39,712 bases of DNA. Origin: Acidimicrobiaceae bacterium. GTDB taxonomy: Bacteria > Actinomycetota > Acidimicrobiia > Acidimicrobiales > RAAP-2. The notes under the pieces were generated by a model. It searched no databases and was not told where the DNA came from. It worked only from the letters and a program-made list of their open reading frames with translations. The translations under genes were made by a program, and so were the position numbers. Shown piece by piece: positions 8,843 through 17,526 of this stretch (position 1 is the first letter of the stretch; every line of letters begins with the position of its first letter). The stretch is taken from the NCBI GenBank assembly GCA_003136495.1, contig PLER01000098.1:186-39897 (forward strand), written 5' to 3'.

Positions 8843-9810
8843 GCTCCCTCGAACGCCACCAACGTCGCGCCCATGGCGCCTGATCGCTCTCCGAACATCG
8901 ACGTGGTCACGGTGATCGCGGGTCGAGCGTCGTAGCCTTCGACGAGTTCGGCGAGGTACTCGCGCGCGGCCGGCAACACCAGGTCCGACGCACTCGAGAG
9001 TCCGCCACCGATGACGAAGTGTCCGCAGTCGAGGATCGCGACGAGATTCGCCAGTCCGAGCGCCAACCACCACCCGACCTCACGTAACAAGGTGACCGCC
9101 TCTTCGAGCCCGTCGGCCGCGGCCGCGGTGACGTCTTCGGCGCGCACCTTCTTGGGATCACCGTCGCAGCGTTCGACGACGGAGGCGAGTCGTCCCTCGA
9201 GCGCGGCCTCGCGGGTCAATCGGTGCAGGCCGCCGCCCGAGGCGTAGCGCTCCCAACATCCTCGTCCGCCGCACGAACACGGCGCGCCCTTTGCCTCGAC
9301 GACCATGTGACCGATCTCGCCGGCGAAGCCGCTGCGGCCCCGCACCAACTGTCCGTCGGCGACGACCCCGCCACCGATGCCCGTCCCCAGGGTCACCATG
9401 ACGAAGTCTCTGATGCCGCGTCCCGCGCCCCACTCGTGTTCGGCCAACGTCGCGCAGTTCGCGTCGTTCTCACAGAACACACTCGAGTTGCCGAGCGCCG
9501 TGCCCAGTTGGGCCCCGAGATCGGCGCCCGAGGCGGTTTGGAGATTGGGGGCGAAGGCCAAGTGCCCGTCGCGGCGCATCATGCCGGGCAACCCGAGGCC
9601 GATGGGCACCTGCGCGGGTGAGAGACCCTGTCGCTCGCAGAGTTCGTGGACCTGTTCGACGATGACCTTGGTCGTCGCCTCACCGGCGCCGAAGCCCTCG
9701 TCGTGGGGGGTCTGTGACTTGAGCTCGCCGACCACCCGACCGTCGCGCGCGACCATGAGGGCGAGCGCCTTGGTGCCGCCGACGTCGACGCCGATGGCGA
9801 CGTCGCTCAC
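8839..9810 (-). CDS. ROK-family sugar kinase (glucokinase-like)
   Basis: IGVDVGGTKALAL, ENDANCATLAEHEWGAG, LGTGIGGG, Zn motif CSCGGRGCWE. Confidence 0.9.
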   Translation of the reverse strand: MSDVAIGVDVGGTKALALMVARDGRVVGELKSQTPHDEGFGAGEATTKVIVEQVHELCERQGLSPAQVPIGLGLPGMMRRDGHLAFAPNLQTASGADLGAQLGTALGNSSVFCENDANCATLAEHEWGAGRGIRDFVMVTLGTGIGGGVVADGQLVRGRSGFAGEIGHMVVEAKGAPCSCGGRGCWERYASGGGLHRLTREAALEGRLASVVERCDGDPKKVRAEDVTAAAADGLEEAVTLLREVGWWLALGLANLVAILDCGHFVIGGGLSSASDLVLPAAREYLAELVEGYDARPAITVTTSMFGERSGAMGATLVAFEGA

Positions 9811-10247
9811 GAGGTGGCCTCGGCGCGCGATTTCAACTCCCGCAGGGCTTGGCTCTGGATACGGTACGCGGCTCGGGACTTCACGAAGGCGGGGATGGGC
9901 ACGAGGAGTTCCACTTCAAGGTCGTAGGTGAGCAGGGTCCCGTCGGGCGCGGGTGCGAATCGGTACTGCCCGTTGAGTGTAGACGTCAGGTCACCGTGGC
10001 TCTGGTGCCAGGTGAGGACGTCCGGGGCGAGAGAGTAGTCGTAGCGCAGGGCGTAGGTGGTCGATCGACCGAAGGCCGCCGCGCGGTACTCCACCTCGAG
10101 GGCCCGACCGTCGGCGTCGCGCTCGAGCACGTCGATCTTCTTCAAGTCGCTCACCCAGTCCAGGTAGTGCTCGAAGTCGGTGACGACGCGGTAGACGACC
10201 TCGGGCGCTGCGTGGACCACGGTCGTTTCCGACGCTCGTTGTGTCAC
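9807..10247 (-). CDS. SRPBCC-family (polyketide cyclase/dehydrase-like) protein
   Basis: TVVHAAPEVVYRVVTDFEHYLDWVSDLKKIDVLERDADGRALEVEY; GTG start preceded by AAGGAGG. Confidence 0.8.
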   Translation of the reverse strand: MTQRASETTVVHAAPEVVYRVVTDFEHYLDWVSDLKKIDVLERDADGRALEVEYRAAAFGRSTTYALRYDYSLAPDVLTWHQSHGDLTSTLNGQYRFAPAPDGTLLTYDLEVELLVPIPAFVKSRAAYRIQSQALRELKSRAEATS

Positions 10248-10268
10248 CGCGCCTCCTTCGTTTCCACC

Positions 10269-11429
10269 CTAGGCGAGTGTGTCAGCGGCGCTGAAGTGGT
10301 CAAAGGGTGCCAAACCAAAGGAGAGCACGCGCGCGAGACGGTCCCAGGTGAACTCCCGCTCGGCCATCGCACGCGCCGCCTCCGCGAAGTCGGTCCGGCG
10401 CTCGGGGTCGAGCAGGAGCGACTCAATTGCGGACTCGAGGTCACCGACGCTGCGCGGGTTCGCGAGGACCAGTCCGGTCACGCCGTCGCGCACCGCGTCG
10501 TCACTGCCGCCCGAGCGTCCCGCCACCTGGGCGAGACCACTGGCCGCGGCTTCTAAGAACACGATCCCGAAGCCCTCTTGTTCGAGCCCGAGCCAGCGAC
10601 TGCGACAGTCCATCACCATGAGGTCAGCCGCGGCGATCCAACGAGGCTGCTGCTCGTCCGCGACCCGTCCGAGGAACTCCACCGGCGCGTCGTGGCGCGC
10701 GACGAGCCGCTCGAGTCGCGCGCGGTCGCGACCCGCGCCACCGATCATCACCCGCAGGTTCGGGTGATGACCCAGAAGTCGAGCGCTCGCGCGAATGAGA
10801 GTGTCCATACCCTTTCGAGGCACGAGGCGCGAGTAGGAGACGATGAGGAACTCCTCGGGCGCGACGCCCAATTCGTGGCGCACCGCCCGCCGTTCTTCGG
10901 GGCTGAGTGGGCGGAAGCGGACCGGGTCCACGCCCGGATCGACGCGCAGCACGGGGCAGAGGTCCTCAACGGCGTTGCGGCGCGCCTGGTCCTCGGGGTA
11001 AGAACCCGCGCAGATCGCGATCGCCGCGTGACGCAGAACGTGGCGCAACGATGAGGCGACCAGGGGAACCCGACTGGGAATCGTCACCTCGGCTCCGTGC
11101 AGGACCACGCCGTAGGGGCGCGAGAGCCTCGGACCGAGCAAGCCGAGCGGCCACGCCGGGTCCAACAAGACCAGATCGGGTTGGTGACGCTCGATCGCCG
11201 ATTCGATGGCGCGAAACGTCCGCCACGTCGGGAGGAACAACGTCGAAGACGCCACGCGTTCGACGACAAGGTCACTGGCCGCATCAAAGGTGGCCGCGTC
11301 CTCGTGCGAGTTCGCGGTGAGCACCACGGCGCGTCCCGATTCGAGTCGGCGCCAGAGTTCGTGCAGGTAGACCTGGATACCACCGGTCTTCGGGGGGTAG
11401 TCGTTGGTCACCAGAAGGTGGCGGGCCAT
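10269..11429 (-). CDS. GT4 glycosyltransferase, PimB/PimC-like mannosyltransferase
   Basis: LLVTNDYPPKTGGIQVYLHELWRRL; YSRLVPRKGMDTLIRA; EQEGFGIVFLEAAASGL. Confidence 0.85.
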   Translation of the reverse strand: MARHLLVTNDYPPKTGGIQVYLHELWRRLESGRAVVLTANSHEDAATFDAASDLVVERVASSTLFLPTWRTFRAIESAIERHQPDLVLLDPAWPLGLLGPRLSRPYGVVLHGAEVTIPSRVPLVASSLRHVLRHAAIAICAGSYPEDQARRNAVEDLCPVLRVDPGVDPVRFRPLSPEERRAVRHELGVAPEEFLIVSYSRLVPRKGMDTLIRASARLLGHHPNLRVMIGGAGRDRARLERLVARHDAPVEFLGRVADEQQPRWIAAADLMVMDCRSRWLGLEQEGFGIVFLEAAASGLAQVAGRSGGSDDAVRDGVTGLVLANPRSVGDLESAIESLLLDPERRTDFAEAARAMAEREFTWDRLARVLSFGLAPFDHFSAADTLA

Positions 11430-11442
11430 GAGCCCACGCTAC

Positions 11443-11667
11443 TCAGGTCGACTGATGAGCCCCTCGACGTTCGATCCGATTGAACTTGAGCGTAGGCAGG
11501 AGTCCGCCCGCGGTGAGGAGGTCGACCACGTCGGCCTCTTGCGCAGTGAGTTCCAGCCCTTCGGGGGTCTCGCCGAGCACGAAGGAGACCAGGCAGTCCG
11601 AACAGTCGGGTGTCGCGCGACGCACGCAGTCGTGACAGCTAATCGACAGTTCAATTTCCTTGGTCAT
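11443..11667 (-). CDS. Small Cys-motif protein, function unknown
   Basis: MTKEIELSISCHDCVRRATPDCSDCLVSFVLGE...; AAGGAG upstream of ATG at 11667. Confidence 0.6.
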   Translation of the reverse strand: MTKEIELSISCHDCVRRATPDCSDCLVSFVLGETPEGLELTAQEADVVDLLTAGGLLPTLKFNRIERRGAHQST

Positions 11668-11709
11668 GAGGCACTCCTTGATCGGTAGTGCCACTCTGTC
11701 AAAGACCTG

Positions 11710-12117
11710 TCACATCTGGTCGGGCTTCGACGTCACGAACGACGCGATCTCACTGGCCACCTGTATCGTATTGAACAACGTGCCCTCGGCGACCACGCGC
11801 GAGACGGACGGGTCGATGAGTACGTAGAACGGCGCCGCACGGATCTCGAGTTCGACCATCAACGAAGGGGCCACCACCACGTCGTGCGAGCTCACTCGAT
11901 ACTCCTCGTCGGTGGCCGCGGCGACGAAGACCACCTCGACGTTCGCGAACTCCGCGAGATCGCTCTCCAAGAACGACCGGCACCCATCACAGTGGGGTTT
12001 TACCGCTACGACGAGGGTCATTCTGCGAACGTCCAGGGACCAGCCGCCGCCGTCGATGGTGGTCCCGACCAACGTGCTCGGCGCCGAGCGTTCCCGGGAC
12101 GCGTCGAACGATCGCAC
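11710..12117 (-). CDS. Thioredoxin-fold-like protein with CDGC motif
   Basis: MTLVVAVKPHCDGCRSFLESDLAEFANVEVVFVA... AAPFYVLIDPSVSRVVAEGT; starts 4 nt from the preceding gene's stop. Confidence 0.55.
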   Translation of the reverse strand: MRSFDASRERSAPSTLVGTTIDGGGWSLDVRRMTLVVAVKPHCDGCRSFLESDLAEFANVEVVFVAAATDEEYRVSSHDVVVAPSLMVELEIRAAPFYVLIDPSVSRVVAEGTLFNTIQVASEIASFVTSKPDQM

Positions 12118-12120
12118 GAG

Positions 12121-12330
12121 TTACTCGGACTCGGTCAAGACCTCGACGCCTCGTCCGTGTCCGCACCAGCGACAGGTCACTGACTCGACGGTGTGGGAGA
12201 TGACCTCGGGCTCTTCGATGCTGAGTTCCCCGCCGACGCTGTAGTGGTGAAAGGAGCGAACCGAGGTCGTCTCTACGACGTCGAAACGCGTCAAGTTCCC
12301 ACACGCGTTGCATCGATAGCGGTTCGTCAC
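12121..12330 (-). CDS. Zinc-ribbon small protein
   Basis: VTNRYRCNACGNLTRFDVVETT...VTCRWCGHGRGVEVL with two CxxC pairs; GTG start at 12330 (the ORF track gives a longer version to 12384). Confidence 0.6.
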   Translation of the reverse strand: MTNRYRCNACGNLTRFDVVETTSVRSFHHYSVGGELSIEEPEVISHTVESVTCRWCGHGRGVEVLTESE

Positions 12331-12359
12331 GACCTCACCGTACCGGCTTCGTAGAGGAA

Positions 12360-12929
12360 TCATTCGTAACGGCGTCGCTGCCACACGTCTGATTGTCCAC
12401 CGAAGTCCTGCGGTTCATTGTCCTCGTAAGTGAAGACGTCGTCGAGTGTCGCGTCGTCGCGGTACTCGCCAAGGCGCTCCGCGTCGATGACCCGACAGAG
12501 CGCTTCCGGGTGACGGACCAACCCGACGGGGATAGATCCAACCACCGTGTCTAAGTAGACGAACCCCCGACGCGTGAATCGCTCGCGCAATCGTTGATCG
12601 ACGTGGGAAGAGAGCACGTCGCGTAGTTCCACCGAACTGCGAGAGTGGCGCAAGACGCCACCCTCTACGACGACGCGCTCGCTGGTGACGTGGACCTTAT
12701 GAGATCGCCAGCGCCAGACCCTGGTGAGGGTCACGACGGCGAGGGGAAGAACGAAGATCACGACGAGCCAGTCCTCGGCGCGGTGTACGAAGCCGTATCG
12801 CGAGCCACCCTGGATAATCAGGGCGAGGGTCGTCACCGTCAACAACGTTGGGCGCAGCACGCCACGCGCGACGGGCGTGACCGAGATCACCCGAACTTCG
12901 CCCTCACGCCAGAGATCGCGCCGACTCAT
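12360..12929 (-). CDS. Membrane protein with bacterial PH (YdbS/YdbT-like) domain
   Basis: Two hydrophobic segments followed by HKVHVTSERVVVEGGVLRHSRSSVELRDVLSSHVDQRLRERFTRRGFVYLDTVVGS. Confidence 0.7.
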   Translation of the reverse strand: MSRRDLWREGEVRVISVTPVARGVLRPTLLTVTTLALIIQGGSRYGFVHRAEDWLVVIFVLPLAVVTLTRVWRWRSHKVHVTSERVVVEGGVLRHSRSSVELRDVLSSHVDQRLRERFTRRGFVYLDTVVGSIPVGLVRHPEALCRVIDAERLGEYRDDATLDDVFTYEDNEPQDFGGQSDVWQRRRYE

Positions 12930-12978
12930 ACCACCTAGCGTAAAGAGTCCGTGGCGCCCGTGGGCGGACAGCGTGGTC

Positions 12979-13353
12979 TCAGACGTTTCTCAATTGGTTG
13001 GCGGCCATCGCGAAGTATGCGGTCATCTCTTCGAACTCTTCATCACTCAGTTGGCTTCGTACGCTCGCGAGCGCGCTCCCCATTGCCGTGAGCCACGCGT
13101 CGCGGGCACTCTTAGTGATGCGAAAGGGCGCGTGGCGCATACGAAGGCGCGGGTGGCCGCGTTCTTCTTGGTACGTTTTCGGACCTCCCCAGTACTGCTC
13201 GAGAAAGAGAGTGAGGTGTCGGCGAGACTCGGTGAGGTCATCGGGATACATGGCTCGAAGCGTGTCGTCGCGCTCGACGGCGTCGTAAAAGGCGTCAACC
13301 AGTTGGACGAAAAAGGGCTCACCGCCGACGTGATCGAAGAGTGGTTCTTCCAC
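12979..13353 (-). CDS. glbO: Group II truncated hemoglobin
   Basis: VGGEPFFVQLVDAFYDAVERDDTLRAMYPDDL...LFLEQYWGGPKTYQEERGHPRLRMRHAPFRI. Confidence 0.92.
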   Translation of the reverse strand: MEEPLFDHVGGEPFFVQLVDAFYDAVERDDTLRAMYPDDLTESRRHLTLFLEQYWGGPKTYQEERGHPRLRMRHAPFRITKSARDAWLTAMGSALASVRSQLSDEEFEEMTAYFAMAANQLRNV

Positions 13354-13406
13354 GCCGACACGCTAATCGTGTCGCCTACAATGGATTGCTTGGTCGTTGA
13401 CCAACG

Positions 13407-13481
<75 letters not shown>

Positions 13482-13610
13482 ACTGGGCTGGTTCCCGTTT
13501 TCTGGTCCAGGTGACCCGAACCCCTCAATGCGGTTCGCGATGATGTGAGCGCGGTCGTTAACTGACTTCGAAGTCTCATCTCACAGACCCTCATTGGTTG
13601 CGAACAGGAT

Positions 13611-14018
13611 TCAAACCAGAAGTTCTTCGACCAACGCACCTACGCGACTGCGAATCTCGTCCCTAATTTCTCGAACTGCCTCAACACTCTTACCAGCTGG
13701 GTCTTGCAACTCCCAGTCCTCGTAGCGCTTGCCAAGGTACACGGGGCACGAGTCGCCACAGCCCATCGTCACAATCACGTCGGCCCTTCGGCCCATCTCT
13801 TCGGTCAATCTCTTGGGTGACTCATTCGAGATGTCAAGACCCACCTCCTTCATCACTTCAATCACGGCGGGGTTCAGCTCCTCACCAGGGTCTGAACCCG
13901 CCGAGTACACCACCACTCGCTCATTTCCCAACTCACGGGCAAACGCGGCGGCCATCTGTGAGCGTCCGGCGTTGTGAACGCAAAGGAACAAGATCTCCGG
14001 TCGCCCTTCGACGGTCAC
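13611..14018 (-). CDS. arsC: Arsenate reductase, low-MW phosphatase/ArsC family
   Basis: FLCVHNAGRSQMAAAFARELG (CX5R) and GCGDSCPVYLGKRYEDWELQDPAGKS. Confidence 0.92.
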   Translation of the reverse strand: MTVEGRPEILFLCVHNAGRSQMAAAFARELGNERVVVYSAGSDPGEELNPAVIEVMKEVGLDISNESPKRLTEEMGRRADVIVTMGCGDSCPVYLGKRYEDWELQDPAGKSVEAVREIRDEIRSRVGALVEELLV

Positions 14019-14755
14019 GATGCCCCGCCTTCGCCGTCGCCCCCGTCGTGGGCCACGGTCACGGTCGACGCCACGCGAGCGGTAATACCGGGGTACAGCA
14101 GTGTTATGAGCCCGAAGCCCACGACCCCTCCGACGATCTCCGCGCCGACAAATACCGGCGCCGACGAAGGAGCAATCCCCGCAAAGGTATTCGAGAACAT
14201 TCGTCCCACGACGATTGCCGGATTGGCGAAACTCGTCGAACTGGTGAAGAAGTAAGCACAGGCGATGTAGGCGCCGACCGCCGAGGGAGCCAAGCTGCTC
14301 CGCCCCGTTTTGGCCAGAGCGAAGATGACGAGCACGAGACCGGCGGTCGCCACCACCTCGGAGAACCCGTGAGCGAGGGTTGCTCGATTATCCGTCGACA
14401 ACGTCATCGCGCTTCTCGAGAACATCAGGTTCGCTGCGACCGCGCCACTCAAGCACCCCGAGACCTGGGCGGCGAGGTATCCCCAGGCAGTGCCCCACGA
14501 GACGCCGTCGAACGCGGCGTCCACAAAGGAGACGACTGGATTGAAGTGCGCGCCAGAGATTGAGCCGAAGGTCAAAATCAACACGTAGAGGCCTACTCCG
14601 GTCGCCGCCGCATTTTCCAAAAGTTCGAGGCCTCGCGCGTGCGGCGAGAGCGTCTGGGCGGCGATGCCCGAACCAATGACGATCGCCGTCAGGAGCAAAC
14701 TTCCGAGATACTCAGCGACAAGACACCTCCAACGCGGCGACAAGGTCAACAACAC
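14015..14755 (-). CDS. aqpS: MIP/aquaporin-family channel (AqpS-like, in ars operon)
   Basis: SGAHFNPVVSF (NPV) and FANPAIVVGRMFSNTFAGI (NPA) boxes; overlaps arsI and arsC. Confidence 0.88.
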   Translation of the reverse strand: MLLTLSPRWRCLVAEYLGSLLLTAIVIGSGIAAQTLSPHARGLELLENAAATGVGLYVLILTFGSISGAHFNPVVSFVDAAFDGVSWGTAWGYLAAQVSGCLSGAVAANLMFSRSAMTLSTDNRATLAHGFSEVVATAGLVLVIFALAKTGRSSLAPSAVGAYIACAYFFTSSTSFANPAIVVGRMFSNTFAGIAPSSAPVFVGAEIVGGVVGFGLITLLYPGITARVASTVTVAHDGGDGEGGAS

Positions 14756-15192
14756 GACGACGCGGACGACGTCTCAACCTTGTCCGAGGTGCAGCACGTC
14801 CCGTCGCCCTCGAGAGCGTCCGCGGGCGGGTTGTCGTCGAGGACCGTGTAGACCTCCCACGGAGAGCCGTCGATGCCGTCGACCCAGACCTTGTCTTGCG
14901 ACGCGTAACAACACGTCGTCGCTTCTTCAATACGAGTCCCAAAACCAACGCTGCCCAAATACTTCGTCGCATCGATGACTTCTTCGGTCGACGCGACTTC
15001 CACGCCGAGGTGGTTAATAGAACCTGGCGCTCCCCCATTCTCGATGAGCACGAGCTTGAGGGGCGGTTCGTCGATGGCAAAATTCGCGTAGCCCGCTCGA
15101 ACCTTGGCGGGTTCGGACTTGAAGAACTTGGAGTAGAACTCGATGGCCTCATCGAGGTCCGACACATTGAGGGCCAATTGGATTCGTGACAT
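14746..15192 (-). CDS. arsI: ArsI/CadI-family vicinal-oxygen-chelate protein (candidate C-As lyase)
   Basis: LNVSDLDEAIEFYSKFFKSEPAKVRAGYANFAIDEPPLKLVL, NHLGVEV, CCYASQDKVWV, C-terminal Cys pairs. Confidence 0.85.
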   Translation of the reverse strand: MSRIQLALNVSDLDEAIEFYSKFFKSEPAKVRAGYANFAIDEPPLKLVLIENGGAPGSINHLGVEVASTEEVIDATKYLGSVGFGTRIEEATTCCYASQDKVWVDGIDGSPWEVYTVLDDNPPADALEGDGTCCTSDKVETSSASSCC

Positions 15193-15203
15193 AGGTCGTC
15201 CTT

Positions 15204-15223
15204 ACATTGATGGTTGTCAATGT
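15204..15223. promoter_or_regulatory. ArsR operator-like inverted repeat, site 1
   Basis: ACATTGATGGTTGTCAATGT, arms ACATTGA/TCAATGT. Confidence 0.7.
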
Positions 15224-15226
15224 ACG

Positions 15227-15255
15227 AACATAGCCGTCACATTGACGATTGTCAA
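15227..15255 (-). promoter_or_regulatory. arsI promoter
   Basis: Minus strand TTGACA (15250-15255), 17 nt, TATGTT (15227-15232). Confidence 0.7.
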
Positions 15256-15258
15256 TGT
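15239..15258. promoter_or_regulatory. ArsR operator-like inverted repeat, site 2
   Basis: ACATTGACGATTGTCAATGT, perfect 8-bp arms ACATTGAC/GTCAATGT. Confidence 0.75.
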
Positions 15259-15270
15259 TACAGTGGGGCA

Positions 15271-15633
15271 ATGTCCCGCTCAAACCCACTGGTAGTGACC
15301 GACGACTCGGTGGTGGCGTGTTGCAGTCCCCTCAGCGAGAGCGCACTCTCCGACGGGGAGGCGAGGGAGGCCGCGTCAATTTTCGGAGCGCTCGCCGATC
15401 CCGTGCGGCTCCGGATGCTCTCGCTCATCGCCTCGGAAACCGAGGTGTGCAGCTGCGCCCTCGAGGGACCCCTCGAGAAGAGTCAGCCCACCATCTCGCA
15501 CCACACCAGAATTCTGGCCGAGGCGGGGCTCATCGAAGGCGAAAAGCGTGGCCGCTGGACGTGGTGGCACGTCGTGCCCGGTCAACTCAACCACGTCGCG
15601 AGAATTCTGACGGTCTCATCGCTTCATTCGTAA
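15271..15633 (+). CDS. arsR: ArsR/SmtB-family arsenic-responsive repressor
   Basis: ALADPVRLRMLSLIASETEVCSCALEGPLEKSQPTISHHTRILAEAGLIEGEKRGRWTWW; N-terminal VACCSP pair; divergent from the ars operon. Confidence 0.93.
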   Translation: MSRSNPLVVTDDSVVACCSPLSESALSDGEAREAASIFGALADPVRLRMLSLIASETEVCSCALEGPLEKSQPTISHHTRILAEAGLIEGEKRGRWTWWHVVPGQLNHVARILTVSSLHS

Positions 15634-15636
15634 GTG

Positions 15637-15660
15637 CGCCCACCACTCGTTGAGTGGGCG
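15637..15660 (+). terminator. Possible stem-loop terminator after arsR
   Basis: CGCCCAC-N10-GTGGGCG immediately after the arsR stop; no clear T-tract, so weak. Confidence 0.3.
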
Positions 15661-15880
15661 ATCCACTTTGGTCTCCGAATATGTCATCCGACAACGTCGC
15701 ATTCTTGGAATCGGTGTGAGGGCGATCGACAGCTCGTGACCACGGGACACGACGTCAGCCGATGCGTCCACGCCGAGGCGACGAGGTGTGAGGACCGGAC
15801 AGTTATTGGGGGACGGGACTTATACTTTCGATGAGCTCCCGTCGGCGCGGCGGAGTGATTCTGCTGTGTGAAGGGTTGCG

Positions 15881-16336
15881 ATGGCACTCGAGGTTGGATC
15901 CCCCGCTCCAGAGTTTGCACTGCTCGCCACGCCCGATCAACGCGTCGCACTCTCCGAGTTCGACGGCCCGGTGGTCTTGATTTTCTACCCGGCGGACTGG
16001 AGCCCCGTGTGCAGCGACGAACTGTCGGTGTTCTCGGCGGCCGGCAAACTATTCCACGAACGCGGCGCGCAACTCTTAGGCATCTCCGTCGATGGCGCGT
16101 GGTGCCACGAAGCATATAAAGAGCAGCGGAACATTGGATTTCCCCTACTCGCTGATTTCAATCCCAAGGGCGCGGTGGCACAGTTGTACGACGTCTACCG
16201 CGAACACGACGGCACCACCGAGCGGGCGCTCTTCGTGATCGATCGCGAAAAGAAGATCACCTGGAGCGAAGTATCGCCGTTGGGCGTCAACCCAGGAGCC
16301 GACGGTGCCCTTCGCGCGGTCGAGGCGCTCTCGTGA
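15881..16336 (+). CDS. Peroxiredoxin (AhpC/TSA family)
   Basis: GSPAPEFALLATPDQRVALSEFDG...FYPADWSPVCSDELSVFSAAG. Confidence 0.9.
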   Translation: MALEVGSPAPEFALLATPDQRVALSEFDGPVVLIFYPADWSPVCSDELSVFSAAGKLFHERGAQLLGISVDGAWCHEAYKEQRNIGFPLLADFNPKGAVAQLYDVYREHDGTTERALFVIDREKKITWSEVSPLGVNPGADGALRAVEALS

Positions 16337-16869
16337 GTGACGGACGCCTTTCGATTCCCGTCGGTGCCAACGATCACGTGGTCGGACCCGACGACGCACC
16401 ACTCACGGTGGTCGAATACGGCGACTACCAGTGCCCCTACTGCGGTCAGGCGTTCCCAATCGTCGAGAGGATACGCGAGACCTTTAGCGACACGCTCCGT
16501 TTCGTCTTTCGAAACTTTCCCCTGGCCGACATGCACCCCCACGCCGAAGCGGCGGCCGAAGTCGCCGAGGCCGCGGGGCTACAAGGCAAGTTCTGGGAGA
16601 TGCACGACGCGCTGTACACCAACCAACGACACCTGGAAGATGACGCACTGCTGCACTACGTCGCTGACGTGGGCGCCGACGTCGACCAGGTGACCAAGGA
16701 CATCGCGTCGGGGGCACCGCGCCAACGCGTCGAGGCTGACTTCGAAGGGGCTATTCGCAGCGGGGCGAACGGCACGCCGACCTTTTTTATCAACGGCGCT
16801 CGTTACGACGGATCGTGGACCTACGAACCCTTCGCGGAATATCTCCAAGAGTTACTAGACCAAAAGTGA
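16333..16869 (+). CDS. DsbA-family thiol oxidoreductase
   Basis: VVEYGDYQCPYCGQAFPIVERIRETF...GTPTFFINGARYDG; GTG start overlaps the peroxiredoxin stop. Confidence 0.9.
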   Translation: MSDGRLSIPVGANDHVVGPDDAPLTVVEYGDYQCPYCGQAFPIVERIRETFSDTLRFVFRNFPLADMHPHAEAAAEVAEAAGLQGKFWEMHDALYTNQRHLEDDALLHYVADVGADVDQVTKDIASGAPRQRVEADFEGAIRSGANGTPTFFINGARYDGSWTYEPFAEYLQELLDQK

Positions 16870-16891
16870 CGTCGACAGAGATGCGGCGTGG

Positions 16892-17386
16892 GTGCTGAAT
16901 CTGATCGCGGCCGTCGACGAGGCGTTGGGCGTCGCCAACGACGGTGGCATTCCGTGGCAGGGAAAGCTGCCGACGGACGCTCAGTATTTTCGCGACCAGA
17001 CCACGGTGGGCATCATCCTCATGGGTTACGGCACGTATAAGGAGTTTGACAAACCGCTGCACGACCGAGAGAACTTCGTCGTCGCCCGCCCCGATTCGGG
17101 CGAGCTGAAATCGGGGTTCGTCGGCGTCCCCGATGCGGCCGACTTTCTCGACCAGCACGCCCACGATCTCGTGTGGGTCATCGGCGGCGCCGCGCTCTTT
17201 GCGCAGACCCTTGCGAGGGCTGATCAGTTGCTCCTCACCCGGGTCGTCGGTGACTTTCACTGCACCAAGTTTTTCCCGACATTCTCGGACGCCTTTGAGT
17301 TACAGAGCGAGGCGAGTCCACACGTTGAAAGTGGCATCACGTTCCACTTCGAGAGCTGGCAACGCACGGTCCCCGCGACGCAGTGA
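16892..17386 (+). CDS. folA: Dihydrofolate reductase
   Basis: LNLIAAVDEALGVANDGGIPWQGKLPTDAQYFRDQT...VWVIGGAALFAQTL. Confidence 0.88.
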   Translation: MLNLIAAVDEALGVANDGGIPWQGKLPTDAQYFRDQTTVGIILMGYGTYKEFDKPLHDRENFVVARPDSGELKSGFVGVPDAADFLDQHAHDLVWVIGGAALFAQTLARADQLLLTRVVGDFHCTKFFPTFSDAFELQSEASPHVESGITFHFESWQRTVPATQ

Positions 17387-17526
17387 CATCGTCAACGCGT
17401 TTCAAAACGAACTGGGCTCCACGTGCGCCTCTGGATGGCAATCAACGAAACGTCGTGACGATTCAACAGCACTTCGATTGATAGGCACCCCGATGACGGG
17501 ACCCCGCCTGTCAGACTGATTCGGCG

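Noticed and set aside
9849-11054. Plus-strand ORFs of 235, 162 and 158 aa opposite the SRPBCC and GT4 genes
   Set aside because: Opposite well-supported genes; Arg/Val-rich low-information translations typical of GC-rich antisense frames.
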